Assembly: GCF_002300165.1 (NCBI RefSeq)
Contig: NZ_MLCE01000025.1
Coordinates: forward strand, 62,001-126,000
Direction of reading: 5' to 3'
Length of the DNA stretch: 64,000 bases
DNA from: Streptomyces sp. Tue6028
GTDB lineage: Bacteria > Actinomycetota > Actinomycetes > Streptomycetales > Streptomycetaceae
Position 1 is the first letter of the stretch, and every line of letters starts with the position of its first letter. Below the pieces are notes generated by a model. The model did not search any database, had not been told where the DNA came from, and saw only the letters and a program-made list of their open reading frames with translations. Below, piece after piece: positions 15,389-23,865 of the stretch. Both the position numbers and the translations under genes were made by a program.

Positions 15389-16366
15389 ATGCTTCGATTC
15401 ATCCTTCGCCGGACGTTCGGCGCGGTGCTCATCCTCCTGCTGATCAGCGCCTTCACGTTCTTCATGTACTACGCGATCCCCCAGGACCCGGCGACACTCG
15501 CGTGCGGCAAGAACTGCACCCCGGACGCGCTGGCGATCATCCACAAGAATCTGGGGCTCGACGATCCGATCCCGGTGCAGTACTGGAAGTTCCTCTCCGG
15601 CCTGTTCGCCGGGCGCGACTTCGCCGTAGGACACTGTCCGGCACCCTGCTTCGGCGTCTCCTTCCGTGACCAGCAGATGGTCTGGGACACGATCATGGAC
15701 CGCTTCCCGTTGACGCTGTCCCTCACCATCGGCGGCCTGCTCGTCTTCCTGATCGTCGGTCTCGGCACCGGCCTCATCGCCGCCCGCTACCGCGGGACCT
15801 GGCTCGACAAGACGTTCTCCAGCATCTCGCTGGTGCTCAGCTCGATGCAGATCTACTTCCTCGGCCCGGTCGTCCTCGGCATCTTCGTCTACAGCACCGG
15901 CTGGCTGGACAAGCCCAAGTACGTTCCGTTCAGCGAGAATCCGGCGCAGTGGTTCATGGGCCTGCTGATCCCGTGGATCGTGATGTCCGTAATCTTCACC
16001 GCCAACTACACACGTATGTCCCGCTCGACGATGATCGAGCAACTCCAGGAGGAGCACGTCCGCGCGGCCCGTGCGAAGGGCATGACCGGGAGGTACGTCT
16101 TCTTCCGGTACGCCTGGCGCGGCTCGCTGATCCCGATCCTCACCATCCTCGGCATGGACCTGTCGGCGCTCCTCGGCGGCGCGGTCGTCACCGAGTTCAC
16201 CTTCGGACTCGCCGGCATCGGACGGCTCGCCGTGGACTCGGTGGTCGGCAAGGACCTGCCGAAACTCATGGGCGTGATGCTCTTCAGCGCCGCGTTCATC
16301 CTCCTGCTCAACGTCATCGTGGATGCCCTGTACGCCGTGATCGACCCGCGTGTGCGGCTGTCCTAG
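15389..16366 (+). CDS. bldKC: Oligopeptide ABC transporter permease (BldKC-like)
   Basis: This 325-aa OppB/DppB-family permease starts at ATG 15389 with MLRFILRRTFGAVLILLLIS, the typical first span. A periplasmic domain with CGKNC follows, then five more spans, and the EAA loop (EEHVRAARAKGMTGRYVFFRYAWR, near residue 225) for ATPase contact. The paired cysteines before residue 50 recur in the 22717-23697 paralogue and could form a disulfide. The stop overlaps a possible early GTG of the next gene by one base. Confidence 0.9.
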   Translation: MLRFILRRTFGAVLILLLISAFTFFMYYAIPQDPATLACGKNCTPDALAIIHKNLGLDDPIPVQYWKFLSGLFAGRDFAVGHCPAPCFGVSFRDQQMVWDTIMDRFPLTLSLTIGGLLVFLIVGLGTGLIAARYRGTWLDKTFSSISLVLSSMQIYFLGPVVLGIFVYSTGWLDKPKYVPFSENPAQWFMGLLIPWIVMSVIFTANYTRMSRSTMIEQLQEEHVRAARAKGMTGRYVFFRYAWRGSLIPILTILGMDLSALLGGAVVTEFTFGLAGIGRLAVDSVVGKDLPKLMGVMLFSAAFILLLNVIVDALYAVIDPRVRLS

Positions 16367-16386
16367 TGCTTGAGGAGCCCTCTGAA

Positions 16387-17451
16387 GTGACCACACTCAC
16401 CAAGCCCGAGGACGCCCCGGCCGCCGGCGCCTCCGACGCGTTCCTGTCGGTGCGTGACCTGCACGTCCGGTTCGCCACGGAGGACGGCGTCGTCAAGGCG
16501 GTCGACGGACTCTCCTTCGACCTGGAGCGCGGGACGACGCTCGGCATCGTCGGCGAGTCCGGGTCGGGGAAGTCCGTCACCAACCTGAGCATCCTGGGCC
16601 TGCACAACCCGCTGAGCACCACGATCGAGGGCGAGATCGTCCTCGACGGCAAGGAGCTCATCACCGCCACGGAGCCGGAGCTGGAGAAGCTCCGCGGCAA
16701 CAAGATGGCGATGATCTTCCAGGACGCGCTCACCGCCCTGTCGCCGTACCACAGCGTCGGGCGGCAGATCGGTGAACCGTTCCGCAAGCACACCGGCGCC
16801 TCGAAGAGGGAGGCGCGGGAGCGGGCGATCGAGATGCTGGAGAAGGTGGGCATCCCGCACGCCAAGCGGCGCGTGGACGACTACCCGCACCAGTTCTCCG
16901 GCGGTATGCGCCAGCGCGCGATGATCGCGATGTCGCTGGTCTGCAACCCGGATCTGCTGATCGCCGACGAGCCGACGACGGCCCTCGACGTGACGGTCCA
17001 GGCGCAGATCCTGGACCTGCTCAAGGACCTCCAGCAGGAGTTCGGCTCCGCGATCATCATGATCACCCACGACCTCGGCGTGGTCGCCAACATGGCGGAC
17101 GACCTGCTCGTGATGTACGCGGGCCGCGCGGTGGAGCGCGGCACCGTCCGTGAGGTGCTCAAGACTCCGCAACACCCGTACACCTGGGGCCTGCTGGCGT
17201 CCATGCCACGCCTGACGGCGGACGTGGACGAGCCGTTGACCCCCATTGCGGGCGCGCCGCCGTCGCTGCTGAACCCGCCCTCGGGCTGCCCGTTCCATCC
17301 GCGGTGCGCGTTCAGGAACGAGGTCGAGGGCGCCGACCGGTGCGTGGACATCCGGCCCGAGCTGCCGACGGGACGCGGCGCCGCCTGCCATCTGACGTCG
17401 GATCAAAAGAGCCGCATCTTCACCGAGACGATTCGGCCCAGGCTGGGCTGA
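16387..17451 (+). CDS. bldKD: Oligopeptide ABC transporter ATPase (BldKD-like, OppD type)
   Basis: This 354-aa ATP-binding subunit has Walker A GESGSGKS, Q-loop MIFQDALTALSP, signature FSGGMRQR, Walker B LLIADEPTTALD and switch HD in TITHDLG-like MITHDLGV. The C-terminal oligopeptide extension has CPFHPRC...C, often involved in an Fe-S site in this family. GTG 16387 was chosen because GAGGAG lies 9 nt upstream. An in-frame GTG at 16366 that overlaps the bldKC stop is the alternative. Confidence 0.92.
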   Translation: MTTLTKPEDAPAAGASDAFLSVRDLHVRFATEDGVVKAVDGLSFDLERGTTLGIVGESGSGKSVTNLSILGLHNPLSTTIEGEIVLDGKELITATEPELEKLRGNKMAMIFQDALTALSPYHSVGRQIGEPFRKHTGASKREARERAIEMLEKVGIPHAKRRVDDYPHQFSGGMRQRAMIAMSLVCNPDLLIADEPTTALDVTVQAQILDLLKDLQQEFGSAIIMITHDLGVVANMADDLLVMYAGRAVERGTVREVLKTPQHPYTWGLLASMPRLTADVDEPLTPIAGAPPSLLNPPSGCPFHPRCAFRNEVEGADRCVDIRPELPTGRGAACHLTSDQKSRIFTETIRPRLG

Positions 17452-17462
17452 GGGGACTGACT

Positions 17463-18581
17463 GTGAGCGACGAGAAAACCGCGGTCGTGACCGATGTGAT
17501 CCCCGGTCAGCGGGACGTGGACCCGGGCGAACCCCTGATGCGGGTGACCGACCTGAAGAAGTACTTCCCGGTCAAGGGAGGCTTCCCGATCCGCCGGACG
17601 GTCGGCGCCGTGCAGGCCGTGGACGGCGTCTCCTTCGACGTCTTCCCCGGTGAGAGCCTCGGACTGGTCGGAGAGTCGGGCTGCGGCAAGTCCACCACGG
17701 GACGGCTGCTGACCCGCCTGATGGAACCCACCCAAGGCACGATCTCGTACCGCGGGAAGGACATCAGCCGCTCCAGCCGGCGTCAGCTGTCCCCGATCCG
17801 CTCCGAGATCCAGATGATCTTCCAGGACCCGTACGCCTCGCTGAACCCGCGGCAGACGGTCGGCACGATCATCTCCTCACCGATGGAGATCAACGGCGTC
17901 AACCCGCCCGGCGGGCGCGAGAAGCGTGTGCGTGAGCTGCTGGAGACGGTGGGTCTCAACCCCGAGCACTACAACCGCTTCCCGCACGAGTTCTCCGGCG
18001 GTCAGCGCCAGCGCATCGGTGTGGCCCGCGCGCTCGCGCTCAAGCCGAAACTGATCGTGGCGGACGAGCCGGTCTCGGCTCTGGACGTCTCCATCCAGGC
18101 GCAGGTGGTGAACCTCCTGCAGGAGGTCCAGCGGGAGATGGGCATCGCGTTCGTCTTCATCGCCCACGACCTCGCGGTGGTACGGCACTTCTCGCAGCGC
18201 GTCGCGGTCATGTACCTCGGCAAGATCGTGGAGCTCGCCGACCGGACGTCGCTGTACACCGGCCCCCGGCACCCGTACACCCACGCGCTGATGTCGGCCG
18301 TCCCCGACGCGGACATCGATGCCGAGAAGAAGGAACGCATCCGTCTCCAGGGCGACGTCCCGTCCCCCATCTCCCCGCCGTCCGGCTGCCGTTTCCGCAC
18401 GCGCTGCTGGAAGGCCCAGGACAAGTGCGCGCAGGAGGAACCGCCGCTGGTCCGCCTCTCCGGCAACGCCGAGGGCCACCTCACCGCCTGCCACTTCCCG
18501 GAGGATCCCACCATCGAGGCGCGTGCCGAGGACATCGTGCTGGATCCGGCACTGGCGGCGCTGGAGGCCGAGGACGACTAG
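17463..18581 (+). CDS. bldKE: Oligopeptide ABC transporter ATPase (BldKE-like, OppF type)
   Basis: This 372-aa second ATPase of the importer has Walker A GESGCGKST, Q-loop MIFQDPYASLNP, signature FSGGQRQR, Walker B LIVADEPVSALD, and a C-terminal domain with CRFRTRCWKAQDKC. It pairs with BldKD to form the heterodimeric engine. The GTG start is 11 bp after the bldKD stop, behind GAGGGGA. It is the last gene of the operon. It is closely related to 20556-21596, the corresponding gene of the mirrored operon. Confidence 0.92.
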   Translation: MSDEKTAVVTDVIPGQRDVDPGEPLMRVTDLKKYFPVKGGFPIRRTVGAVQAVDGVSFDVFPGESLGLVGESGCGKSTTGRLLTRLMEPTQGTISYRGKDISRSSRRQLSPIRSEIQMIFQDPYASLNPRQTVGTIISSPMEINGVNPPGGREKRVRELLETVGLNPEHYNRFPHEFSGGQRQRIGVARALALKPKLIVADEPVSALDVSIQAQVVNLLQEVQREMGIAFVFIAHDLAVVRHFSQRVAVMYLGKIVELADRTSLYTGPRHPYTHALMSAVPDADIDAEKKERIRLQGDVPSPISPPSGCRFRTRCWKAQDKCAQEEPPLVRLSGNAEGHLTACHFPEDPTIEARAEDIVLDPALAALEAEDD

Positions 18582-18668
18582 GGGGGTACCGAGCGAACCC
18601 GGGCGCCCGTCCGCCGGATCGCGGCCCGGCCGCGCAGGCTCCGTGTCCCGGTCCCAGGCCGGGAGCGG

Positions 18669-19412
18669 TCAGCGGCGCCCCGCCGGGCCGGCCACGGTGA
18701 TGATCTCGGGGGAGGCGGGGGTCAGTGGCCTCCGCCCCCAGTCCCCGAACTGCTCGCGCACCAGCAGCCCGGCCTCGTCCAGGAAGCAGGACAGCGCCTC
18801 GGGGCCGAGGAAGCGCAGCGTGCTGCGGCTGGTCCGCGGCCGTTCCCACGCCGGATGCTCGAACGTCTCCGTGAACGTCACCCGCTCCCCGAGCACCGGC
18901 GCCTCCACCTCGTGCCACACGCGGACGACCGCTCCGTGCGCGTCGCTCACCTCGTGCACGTGCTCGGGGCTCCACGACTCCCAGGAGCGGGCGGCGGGAT
19001 GGCGCGTCTCGAACACGAACTGCCCGCCGTCGCACAGCGCTTCGCGCACGGTGCCGAGGGCGACCCGCAACTCCTCGTCACCGAGCAGGACCTGGAAGGC
19101 GTGGCCGGTCATCACCACGAGATCGAACTCCCGCTCCCAGCGGGTGGAGGCGAGATCCCCGAGCACCCACTCGACCGCGTCCCACCGCCGCGCCTGCACC
19201 AGCATGGCCGCCGCCGGATCGAGCCCGCACAGTCGGCCGCGATGTCCGGCCTCCCGGGCCCGGCCCAGCAACTGCCCTGTCCCGCACCCGACATCGAGCA
19301 CCGACTGCGCGGACATCACCAGGTCCAGATAGAAGTCGTCGCTCGGGCCCCAGGGATTGAGCGCGTCGTACAGGGCGGCGAGGGTGACGTCACTGAACGA
19401 ACGATCAGTCAT
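18669..19412 (-). CDS. Class I SAM-dependent methyltransferase
   Basis: This 247-aa protein has the SAM-binding motif I VLDVGCGTGQLL near residue 39, an acidic GLDPAAAML motif II and LVVMTGHAFQVL as motif IV. It is a cytosolic small-molecule methyltransferase of the methyltransferase-11/25 type. The substrate is unknown. It is convergent with bldKE (87 bp between stops) and divergent from the DinB gene, so it is probably monocistronic. Confidence 0.85.
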   Translation of the reverse strand: MTDRSFSDVTLAALYDALNPWGPSDDFYLDLVMSAQSVLDVGCGTGQLLGRAREAGHRGRLCGLDPAAAMLVQARRWDAVEWVLGDLASTRWEREFDLVVMTGHAFQVLLGDEELRVALGTVREALCDGGQFVFETRHPAARSWESWSPEHVHEVSDAHGAVVRVWHEVEAPVLGERVTFTETFEHPAWERPRTSRSTLRFLGPEALSCFLDEAGLLVREQFGDWGRRPLTPASPEIITVAGPAGRR

Positions 19413-19514
19413 CGCAGCAGTCTGTCAGCCCGCAAGGCCGCTCGAACCATGTTCGGAAAGTACCGGTGGTAAATCGCTCGACATCGAACGGCCGGGCCGG
19501 GATGCTTCCGTTCG

Positions 19515-20018
19515 ATGACGCGAACCGATACGCCTCCCTCCTGGGACGAGCGCACTCAGCTGGCCACCTTCCTCGACTACGCCCGGGCCACCGCCCGCGA
19601 CAAGTGCGAGGGCGTCTCCGCGGAGGACGCCGTCAAGGCGCCGCTGCCGGGCTCCCCGCTGATGACCCTGTGCGGGCTGATCAGCCATCTGCGCTGGGTC
19701 GAGTACTTCTGGTTCCAGGTCGTCTTCCTCGGCGAGGAGGACGAGGGCCCCTGGACGGACGAGGACCCCGACCGCGAGATGCGCATCGCCGTCGACGTCC
19801 CTCTCGCCCAGCTCCTCGACGAGTACGAGGAGCAGAGCGCCCGCTACCAGGACCTGGTGGCCGGGCACGACCTGGACGCCGAGGCGAAGCGGCCCATCCG
19901 TGACGGCCGCCATGTGAACCTGCGCTGGATCATCCTGCATCTGGTCGAGGAGACGGCCCGCCACAACGGCCACCTCGACATCCTGCGCGAGCTGGCCGAC
20001 GGCCGCACCGGCTCCTGA
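19515..20018 (+). CDS. DinB-family protein (DUF664)
   Basis: This 167-aa protein shows the four-helix DinB/YfiT pattern. The likely metal-binding histidines are in ISHLRWVEYFWF, ILHLVEETARHNGHLD. Such proteins include mycothiol- or bacillithiol-dependent transferases; a mycothiol gene (mshB) is in this window but 17 kb away. The ATG at 19515 was chosen because the sequence before it is non-coding. It is followed 12 bp later by the VOC gene, likely cotranscribed. Confidence 0.8.
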   Translation: MTRTDTPPSWDERTQLATFLDYARATARDKCEGVSAEDAVKAPLPGSPLMTLCGLISHLRWVEYFWFQVVFLGEEDEGPWTDEDPDREMRIAVDVPLAQLLDEYEEQSARYQDLVAGHDLDAEAKRPIRDGRHVNLRWIILHLVEETARHNGHLDILRELADGRTGS

Positions 20019-20030
20019 GGAGAAGCCCTG

Positions 20031-20405
20031 TTGAACCCCACGATCCGCACCATCACCTTCGACTGCACCGGAGACCCGTACGATCTCGGGCTGTTCTGGA
20101 GCGAGTTGCTCGGACGGCCGCTCGCCGACGACGACAAACCCGGTGACCCGGAAGCGGTGATCCAGGACCCGTCAGGGGGACCGGCCCTGCTGTTCGTGCG
20201 CGTCCCCGAAGGCAAGACGGCCAAGAACCGCATCCATCTGGACCTCCAGCCTCAGGACCGCACCCGGGGGGCGGAGGTCGAGCGCGCCATCGGGCTCGGG
20301 GCCCGCCTGGTCGCGGACCACACCCGTCCCGACGGCCGGGGCTGGGTCACCCTCGCCGACCCCGAGGGCAACGAGTTCTGCATGGAGCGCGGCGCCGCGG
20401 GCTGA
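20031..20405 (+). CDS. VOC-family (glyoxalase/dioxygenase-like) protein
   Basis: This 124-aa single-domain protein starts at TTG 20031 with GAGGAGAAG just before. It shows the VOC beta-alpha-beta-beta-beta pattern: TITFDCTGDPYDLGLFWSEL at the start, then RIHLDLQ and the closing DPEGNEFCME motif. The histidine in IHLDL and the glutamate near the end match the usual metal ligands. It may be a resistance or metabolite-modifying enzyme; no substrate can be deduced. Confidence 0.82.
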   Translation: MNPTIRTITFDCTGDPYDLGLFWSELLGRPLADDDKPGDPEAVIQDPSGGPALLFVRVPEGKTAKNRIHLDLQPQDRTRGAEVERAIGLGARLVADHTRPDGRGWVTLADPEGNEFCMERGAAG

Positions 20406-20435
20406 GCCCGGCACGGCGCGGTACGAACGCGCGAA

Positions 20436-20461
20436 GGCCCGCACCCAGCAGGGTGCGGGCC
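20436..20461 (+). terminator. Terminator after the VOC gene
   Basis: GGCCCGCACCC and GGGTGCGGGCC form a perfect 11-bp stem with an AGCA loop, followed by TTCTT. It also lies between convergent genes and could act on both strands. Confidence 0.88.
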
Positions 20462-20555
20462 TTCTTCATGCCCGGGAACCGGACGTTCGTGGGCTCGGGT
20501 CAATGGGCCGGCGAAGGTCGGTCCCGCAAGCCGCGGGCTGACGAAAAGGGGTGTG

Positions 20556-21596
20556 TCAGGCCGCGACGTCCTTGGAGAGGCGGGGCGCCGGGACGGTGTC
20601 GTGGGTCTCGGGGTAGTGGCAGGCCGTCAGGTGGCCTTCCTTGTTGCCCGCGACCTGGACCAGCGGCGGAGCCTCCGTCGCGCACTTCTCCGTCGCCTTC
20701 CAGCACCGGGTGCGGAAGCGGCAGCCCGACGGCGGGTTGAGCGGCGAGGGCACGTCGCCGGTGAGGCGGATGCGCTCGCGGGCCGGGATGTCGTCGGCCG
20801 TCGCCTCGGGGACGGCGGAGAGCAGGGCACGCGTGTAGGGGTGACGCGGGTTGTCGTAGAGGTCCTCGCGGTCCGCGATCTCCACGATCTTGCCGAGGTA
20901 CATGACCGCCACACGCTGCGAGAAGTGGCGGACGACGGCGAGGTCGTGGGCGATGAAGACGAACGCGATGCCCAGGTCCTGCTGGAGCTCCTGGAGCAGG
21001 TTGACGACCTGCGCCTGGATGGAGACGTCGAGCGCGGAGACCGGCTCGTCCGCGACGATCAGCTTGGGCTCCAGGGCGAGCGCGCGGGCCACGCCGATGC
21101 GCTGGCGCTGACCGCCGGAGAACTCGTGCGGGAAGCGGTTGTAGTGCTCCGGGTTGAGACCCACCGTCTCCAGCAGCTCACGCACGCGCTTCTCGTGGCC
21201 GCCGGGCGGGTTGATCCCGTTGATCTCCATCGGGCCCGAGATGATCTTGCCGACCGTCTGCCGCGGGTTCAGCGAGGCGTACGGGTCCTGGAAGATCATC
21301 TGGATCTCGGAGCGGACCGGAGCCAGCTGCTTGCGGCCCGCGTGCGTGATGTCCTGGCCGCGGTACTTGATGCTGCCGCCGGTGGGCTCCAGCAGACGCG
21401 TGATCAGCCGGCCCGTGGTCGACTTGCCGCAGCCGGACTCGCCGACCAGACCCAGGCTCTCGCCCTCGGCGACCTGGAAGTCCAGGCCGTCCACGGCCTG
21501 CACGGCGCCGATCTTCCGCTTGAAGGGGAAGCCGCCCATGACCGGGAAGTGCTTGGTCAGTCCGGTGACGTCCAGGAGGGGGTTGGTGTTGCTCAT
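20556..21596 (-). CDS. Oligopeptide ABC transporter ATPase (OppF type, mirrored operon)
   Basis: This 346-aa ATPase has Walker A GESGCGKST, Q-loop MIFQDPYASLNP, signature FSGGQRQR, Walker B LIVADEPVSALD and the CRFRTRCWKATEKC tail. The ATG at 21596 leaves 25 bp after the upstream ATPase stop; an ATG-less extension to 21662 would overlap that gene and is rejected. It is the last gene of the leftward operon and is close to bldKE in sequence. Confidence 0.92.
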   Translation of the reverse strand: MSNTNPLLDVTGLTKHFPVMGGFPFKRKIGAVQAVDGLDFQVAEGESLGLVGESGCGKSTTGRLITRLLEPTGGSIKYRGQDITHAGRKQLAPVRSEIQMIFQDPYASLNPRQTVGKIISGPMEINGINPPGGHEKRVRELLETVGLNPEHYNRFPHEFSGGQRQRIGVARALALEPKLIVADEPVSALDVSIQAQVVNLLQELQQDLGIAFVFIAHDLAVVRHFSQRVAVMYLGKIVEIADREDLYDNPRHPYTRALLSAVPEATADDIPARERIRLTGDVPSPLNPPSGCRFRTRCWKATEKCATEAPPLVQVAGNKEGHLTACHYPETHDTVPAPRLSKDVAA

Positions 21597-21621
21597 GATC
21601 GTGATTCCCGTCTCGTGTCCG

Positions 21622-22659
21622 TCAGTGCGACCGGGTCGCGGCGTAGTCGGCGAAGAACTCACGGCGCTGGTCGTCCGTGAGGTGGCAGGCGGAGCCCCGC
21701 CCGTCCGTGATGTCCAGCAGCGGCTGCTCGGTGGAGCACAGGCCGCCCTGGACCTTCTCCGCGAAGGTGCACCGCGGGTGGAAGCGGCAGCCCGACGGCG
21801 GGTTGAGAAGCGAGGGCGGCGAACCGGGGATGGGCGACAGCGGGACGTCGACCGGCCCCTCCAGGCTCGGCATCGAGCCCAGCAGACCCCAGGTGTACGG
21901 GTGCTGCGGGGCGCGCAGCACCTCCTTCTTGGTGCCGCGCTCCACGCACCGGCCGCCGTACATCACCAGCACGTCGTCCGCGATGTCGGCGATGACACCG
22001 AGGTCGTGCGTGATGAAGATGATCGCCGTGCCGAACTCCTGCTGGAGGTCCTTGAGGAGGTCCATGATCTGGGCCTGCACGGTCACGTCGAGCGCGGTGG
22101 TCGGCTCGTCCGCGATCAGCAGCTCGGGGTCGCAGACCAGGGCCATGGCGATCATCGCGCGCTGGCGCATACCGCCGGAGAACTGGTGCGGGTAGTCGTC
22201 CACCCGGACGTCCGGCTGCGGGATGCCGACGCGCCTGAGCATCTCGATCGCCCGCTCCCGGGCCTCCTTCTTGGAGGCACCGGTGTGCTTGCGGTACGTC
22301 TCGCCGATCTGCTTGCCGATGGTGTGGTACGGCGAGAGCGAGGCCAGCGCGTCCTGGAAGATCATCGACATCTTGTTGCCGCGCAGCTGCTCCAGCTCCC
22401 GCTCGGAGGCGGTCAGCAGCTCCTTGCCGTCGAGGAGGATCTCCCCGTCGATCGAGGTGCGGTCACGGTCGTGGAGCCCCAGGATCGTGAGGTTCGTGAC
22501 GGACTTGCCCGAACCGGACTCGCCCACGATGCCGAGCGTCTTGCCCTTGGCCAGGTCGAAGGAGAGACCGTCGACGGCCTTGACGACGCCGTCTTCGGTG
22601 GAGAAGTGGACCTTCAGATCCCTGACGGACAGGAAGGGCTGCTGATCGGTGCTCGTCAC
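21622..22659 (-). CDS. Oligopeptide ABC transporter ATPase (OppD type, mirrored operon)
   Basis: This 345-aa ATPase has Walker A GESGSGKS, Q-loop MIFQDALASLSP, signature FSGGMRQR, Walker B LLIADEPTTALD and the CRFHPRC...C tail. It starts at GTG 22659 behind AGGAG. It is close to bldKD throughout, including the shared VRDLKVHFSTEDGVVKAV start, which supports operon duplication. Confidence 0.92.
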   Translation of the reverse strand: MTSTDQQPFLSVRDLKVHFSTEDGVVKAVDGLSFDLAKGKTLGIVGESGSGKSVTNLTILGLHDRDRTSIDGEILLDGKELLTASERELEQLRGNKMSMIFQDALASLSPYHTIGKQIGETYRKHTGASKKEARERAIEMLRRVGIPQPDVRVDDYPHQFSGGMRQRAMIAMALVCDPELLIADEPTTALDVTVQAQIMDLLKDLQQEFGTAIIFITHDLGVIADIADDVLVMYGGRCVERGTKKEVLRAPQHPYTWGLLGSMPSLEGPVDVPLSPIPGSPPSLLNPPSGCRFHPRCTFAEKVQGGLCSTEQPLLDITDGRGSACHLTDDQRREFFADYAATRSH

Positions 22660-22716
22660 GGGGACGCTCCTGAGGGGGTGATGCCGGGGTTGCTGTCGGG
22701 GGCGGGGTGCCCGGGG

Positions 22717-23697
22717 TCAGGCGAGCCGGATCCGCGGGTCGATGAGGGCGTAGACGGCGTCGACGATGATGTTGAAGAACACGATCGCGCCGGCCGACAG
22801 GACGGTGACGCCGAGCAGCATGGGCAGGTCGCTCTTGTTCACGGAGTCCACCGCGAGGCGGCCGATGCCCTGGATGCTGAAGGTCGATTCGGTGATGATC
22901 GCGCCACCGATCAGGGTGCCCAGGTCGATGCCGAAGACCGTGACGATGGGACCCATCGCACCGCGCCAGGCGAACCGGAAGAACACGTTCGCACGGGACA
23001 GGCCCTTGGCGCGGGCCGTGCGGACGTAGTCCTCACTGAGCTGCTCGACCAGCTGGGAGCGGGTCATGCGGGTGTAGTTGGCGGTGAAGATGATCGCCAG
23101 GGTCAGCCAGGGCAGCAGCAGCCCGGAGAACCAGGAGACCGGGTCCTCGCTGAGCGGCGTGTACGACGGCTGCGCGAACAGGCCGAGCTTGGCGACGAAG
23201 AAGAACATCGCGATGTAGCCGACGAAGTAGATCTGCAGCGAGGAGCCGAAGAGCGAGGCCGAGCTGGCGAACTTGTCCAGGAACTTGCCCTGCTTGACGG
23301 CGGCCAGCATACCGGCGCCGACACCGAAGATCAGGAAGACGATGGCCGCGCCGAAGGCGAGCGAGAGGGTCGTCGGCAGACGGTCCAGGATGGTGCCGAG
23401 GACGGGCTCGCGGTTGGCGAAGGAGTAGCCGAGGCAGGGGGCGTTGCAGTTGCCGAAGCTGCCGTAGTCGCGCCCGACGAACACACCCTTGAGCCAGTCC
23501 CAGTACTGCACCGGGATCGGGTGGTCGATGCCCAGGTTGTGCCGGATCTGCGCGAGCATGTCGGGCGTGCAGTTCTTGCCGCAGGACATCATCGCCGGGT
23601 CACGCGGAATGGCGTAGAAGAGGCCGAAGGTGATGGCACTGATGATCAGGAGGATGACCAGTGCGCCGAAGACTCGGCGGATGAGAAAGCGGGACAT
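22717..23697 (-). CDS. Oligopeptide ABC transporter permease (OppB type, mirrored operon)
   Basis: This 326-aa permease has six predicted spans, the CGKNCTPDMLAQIRHNLG motif in the first outside loop (shared with BldKC) and the EAA loop near residue 225 (EDYVRTARAKGLSRANVFF). The ATG at 23697 begins MSRFLIRRVFG, the standard OppB N-terminus; the longer frame is not coding. A hairpin lies in the 168-bp gap to the binding-protein gene. Confidence 0.92.
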   Translation of the reverse strand: MSRFLIRRVFGALVILLIISAITFGLFYAIPRDPAMMSCGKNCTPDMLAQIRHNLGIDHPIPVQYWDWLKGVFVGRDYGSFGNCNAPCLGYSFANREPVLGTILDRLPTTLSLAFGAAIVFLIFGVGAGMLAAVKQGKFLDKFASSASLFGSSLQIYFVGYIAMFFFVAKLGLFAQPSYTPLSEDPVSWFSGLLLPWLTLAIIFTANYTRMTRSQLVEQLSEDYVRTARAKGLSRANVFFRFAWRGAMGPIVTVFGIDLGTLIGGAIITESTFSIQGIGRLAVDSVNKSDLPMLLGVTVLSAGAIVFFNIIVDAVYALIDPRIRLA

Positions 23698-23793
23698 GGG
23701 GGCGTGACTTTCCGGACGGGGCGCCGTCGCCGGGGGCGTGGGTGTGGGAGGGCCGCAGGGAGGCGTTCGGGTGAACACCGCCCTTGGGCCCTG

Positions 23794-23835
23794 CCGCCGG
23801 ACCCGCTCTCTCCGCCTCGTGGGCGGGTCGGGCGG
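23794..23835 (-). terminator. Hairpin between binding-protein and permease genes of the mirrored operon
   Basis: CCGCCGGACCCGC and GCGGGTCGGGCGG form a 13-bp stem with one mismatch around a 16-nt loop. It sits just after the binding-protein stop (23866 on the minus strand), the same place as the bldK palindrome. Confidence 0.7.
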
Positions 23836-23865
23836 CGTCCGGCGACAGGACCCGGGTCGTACGGC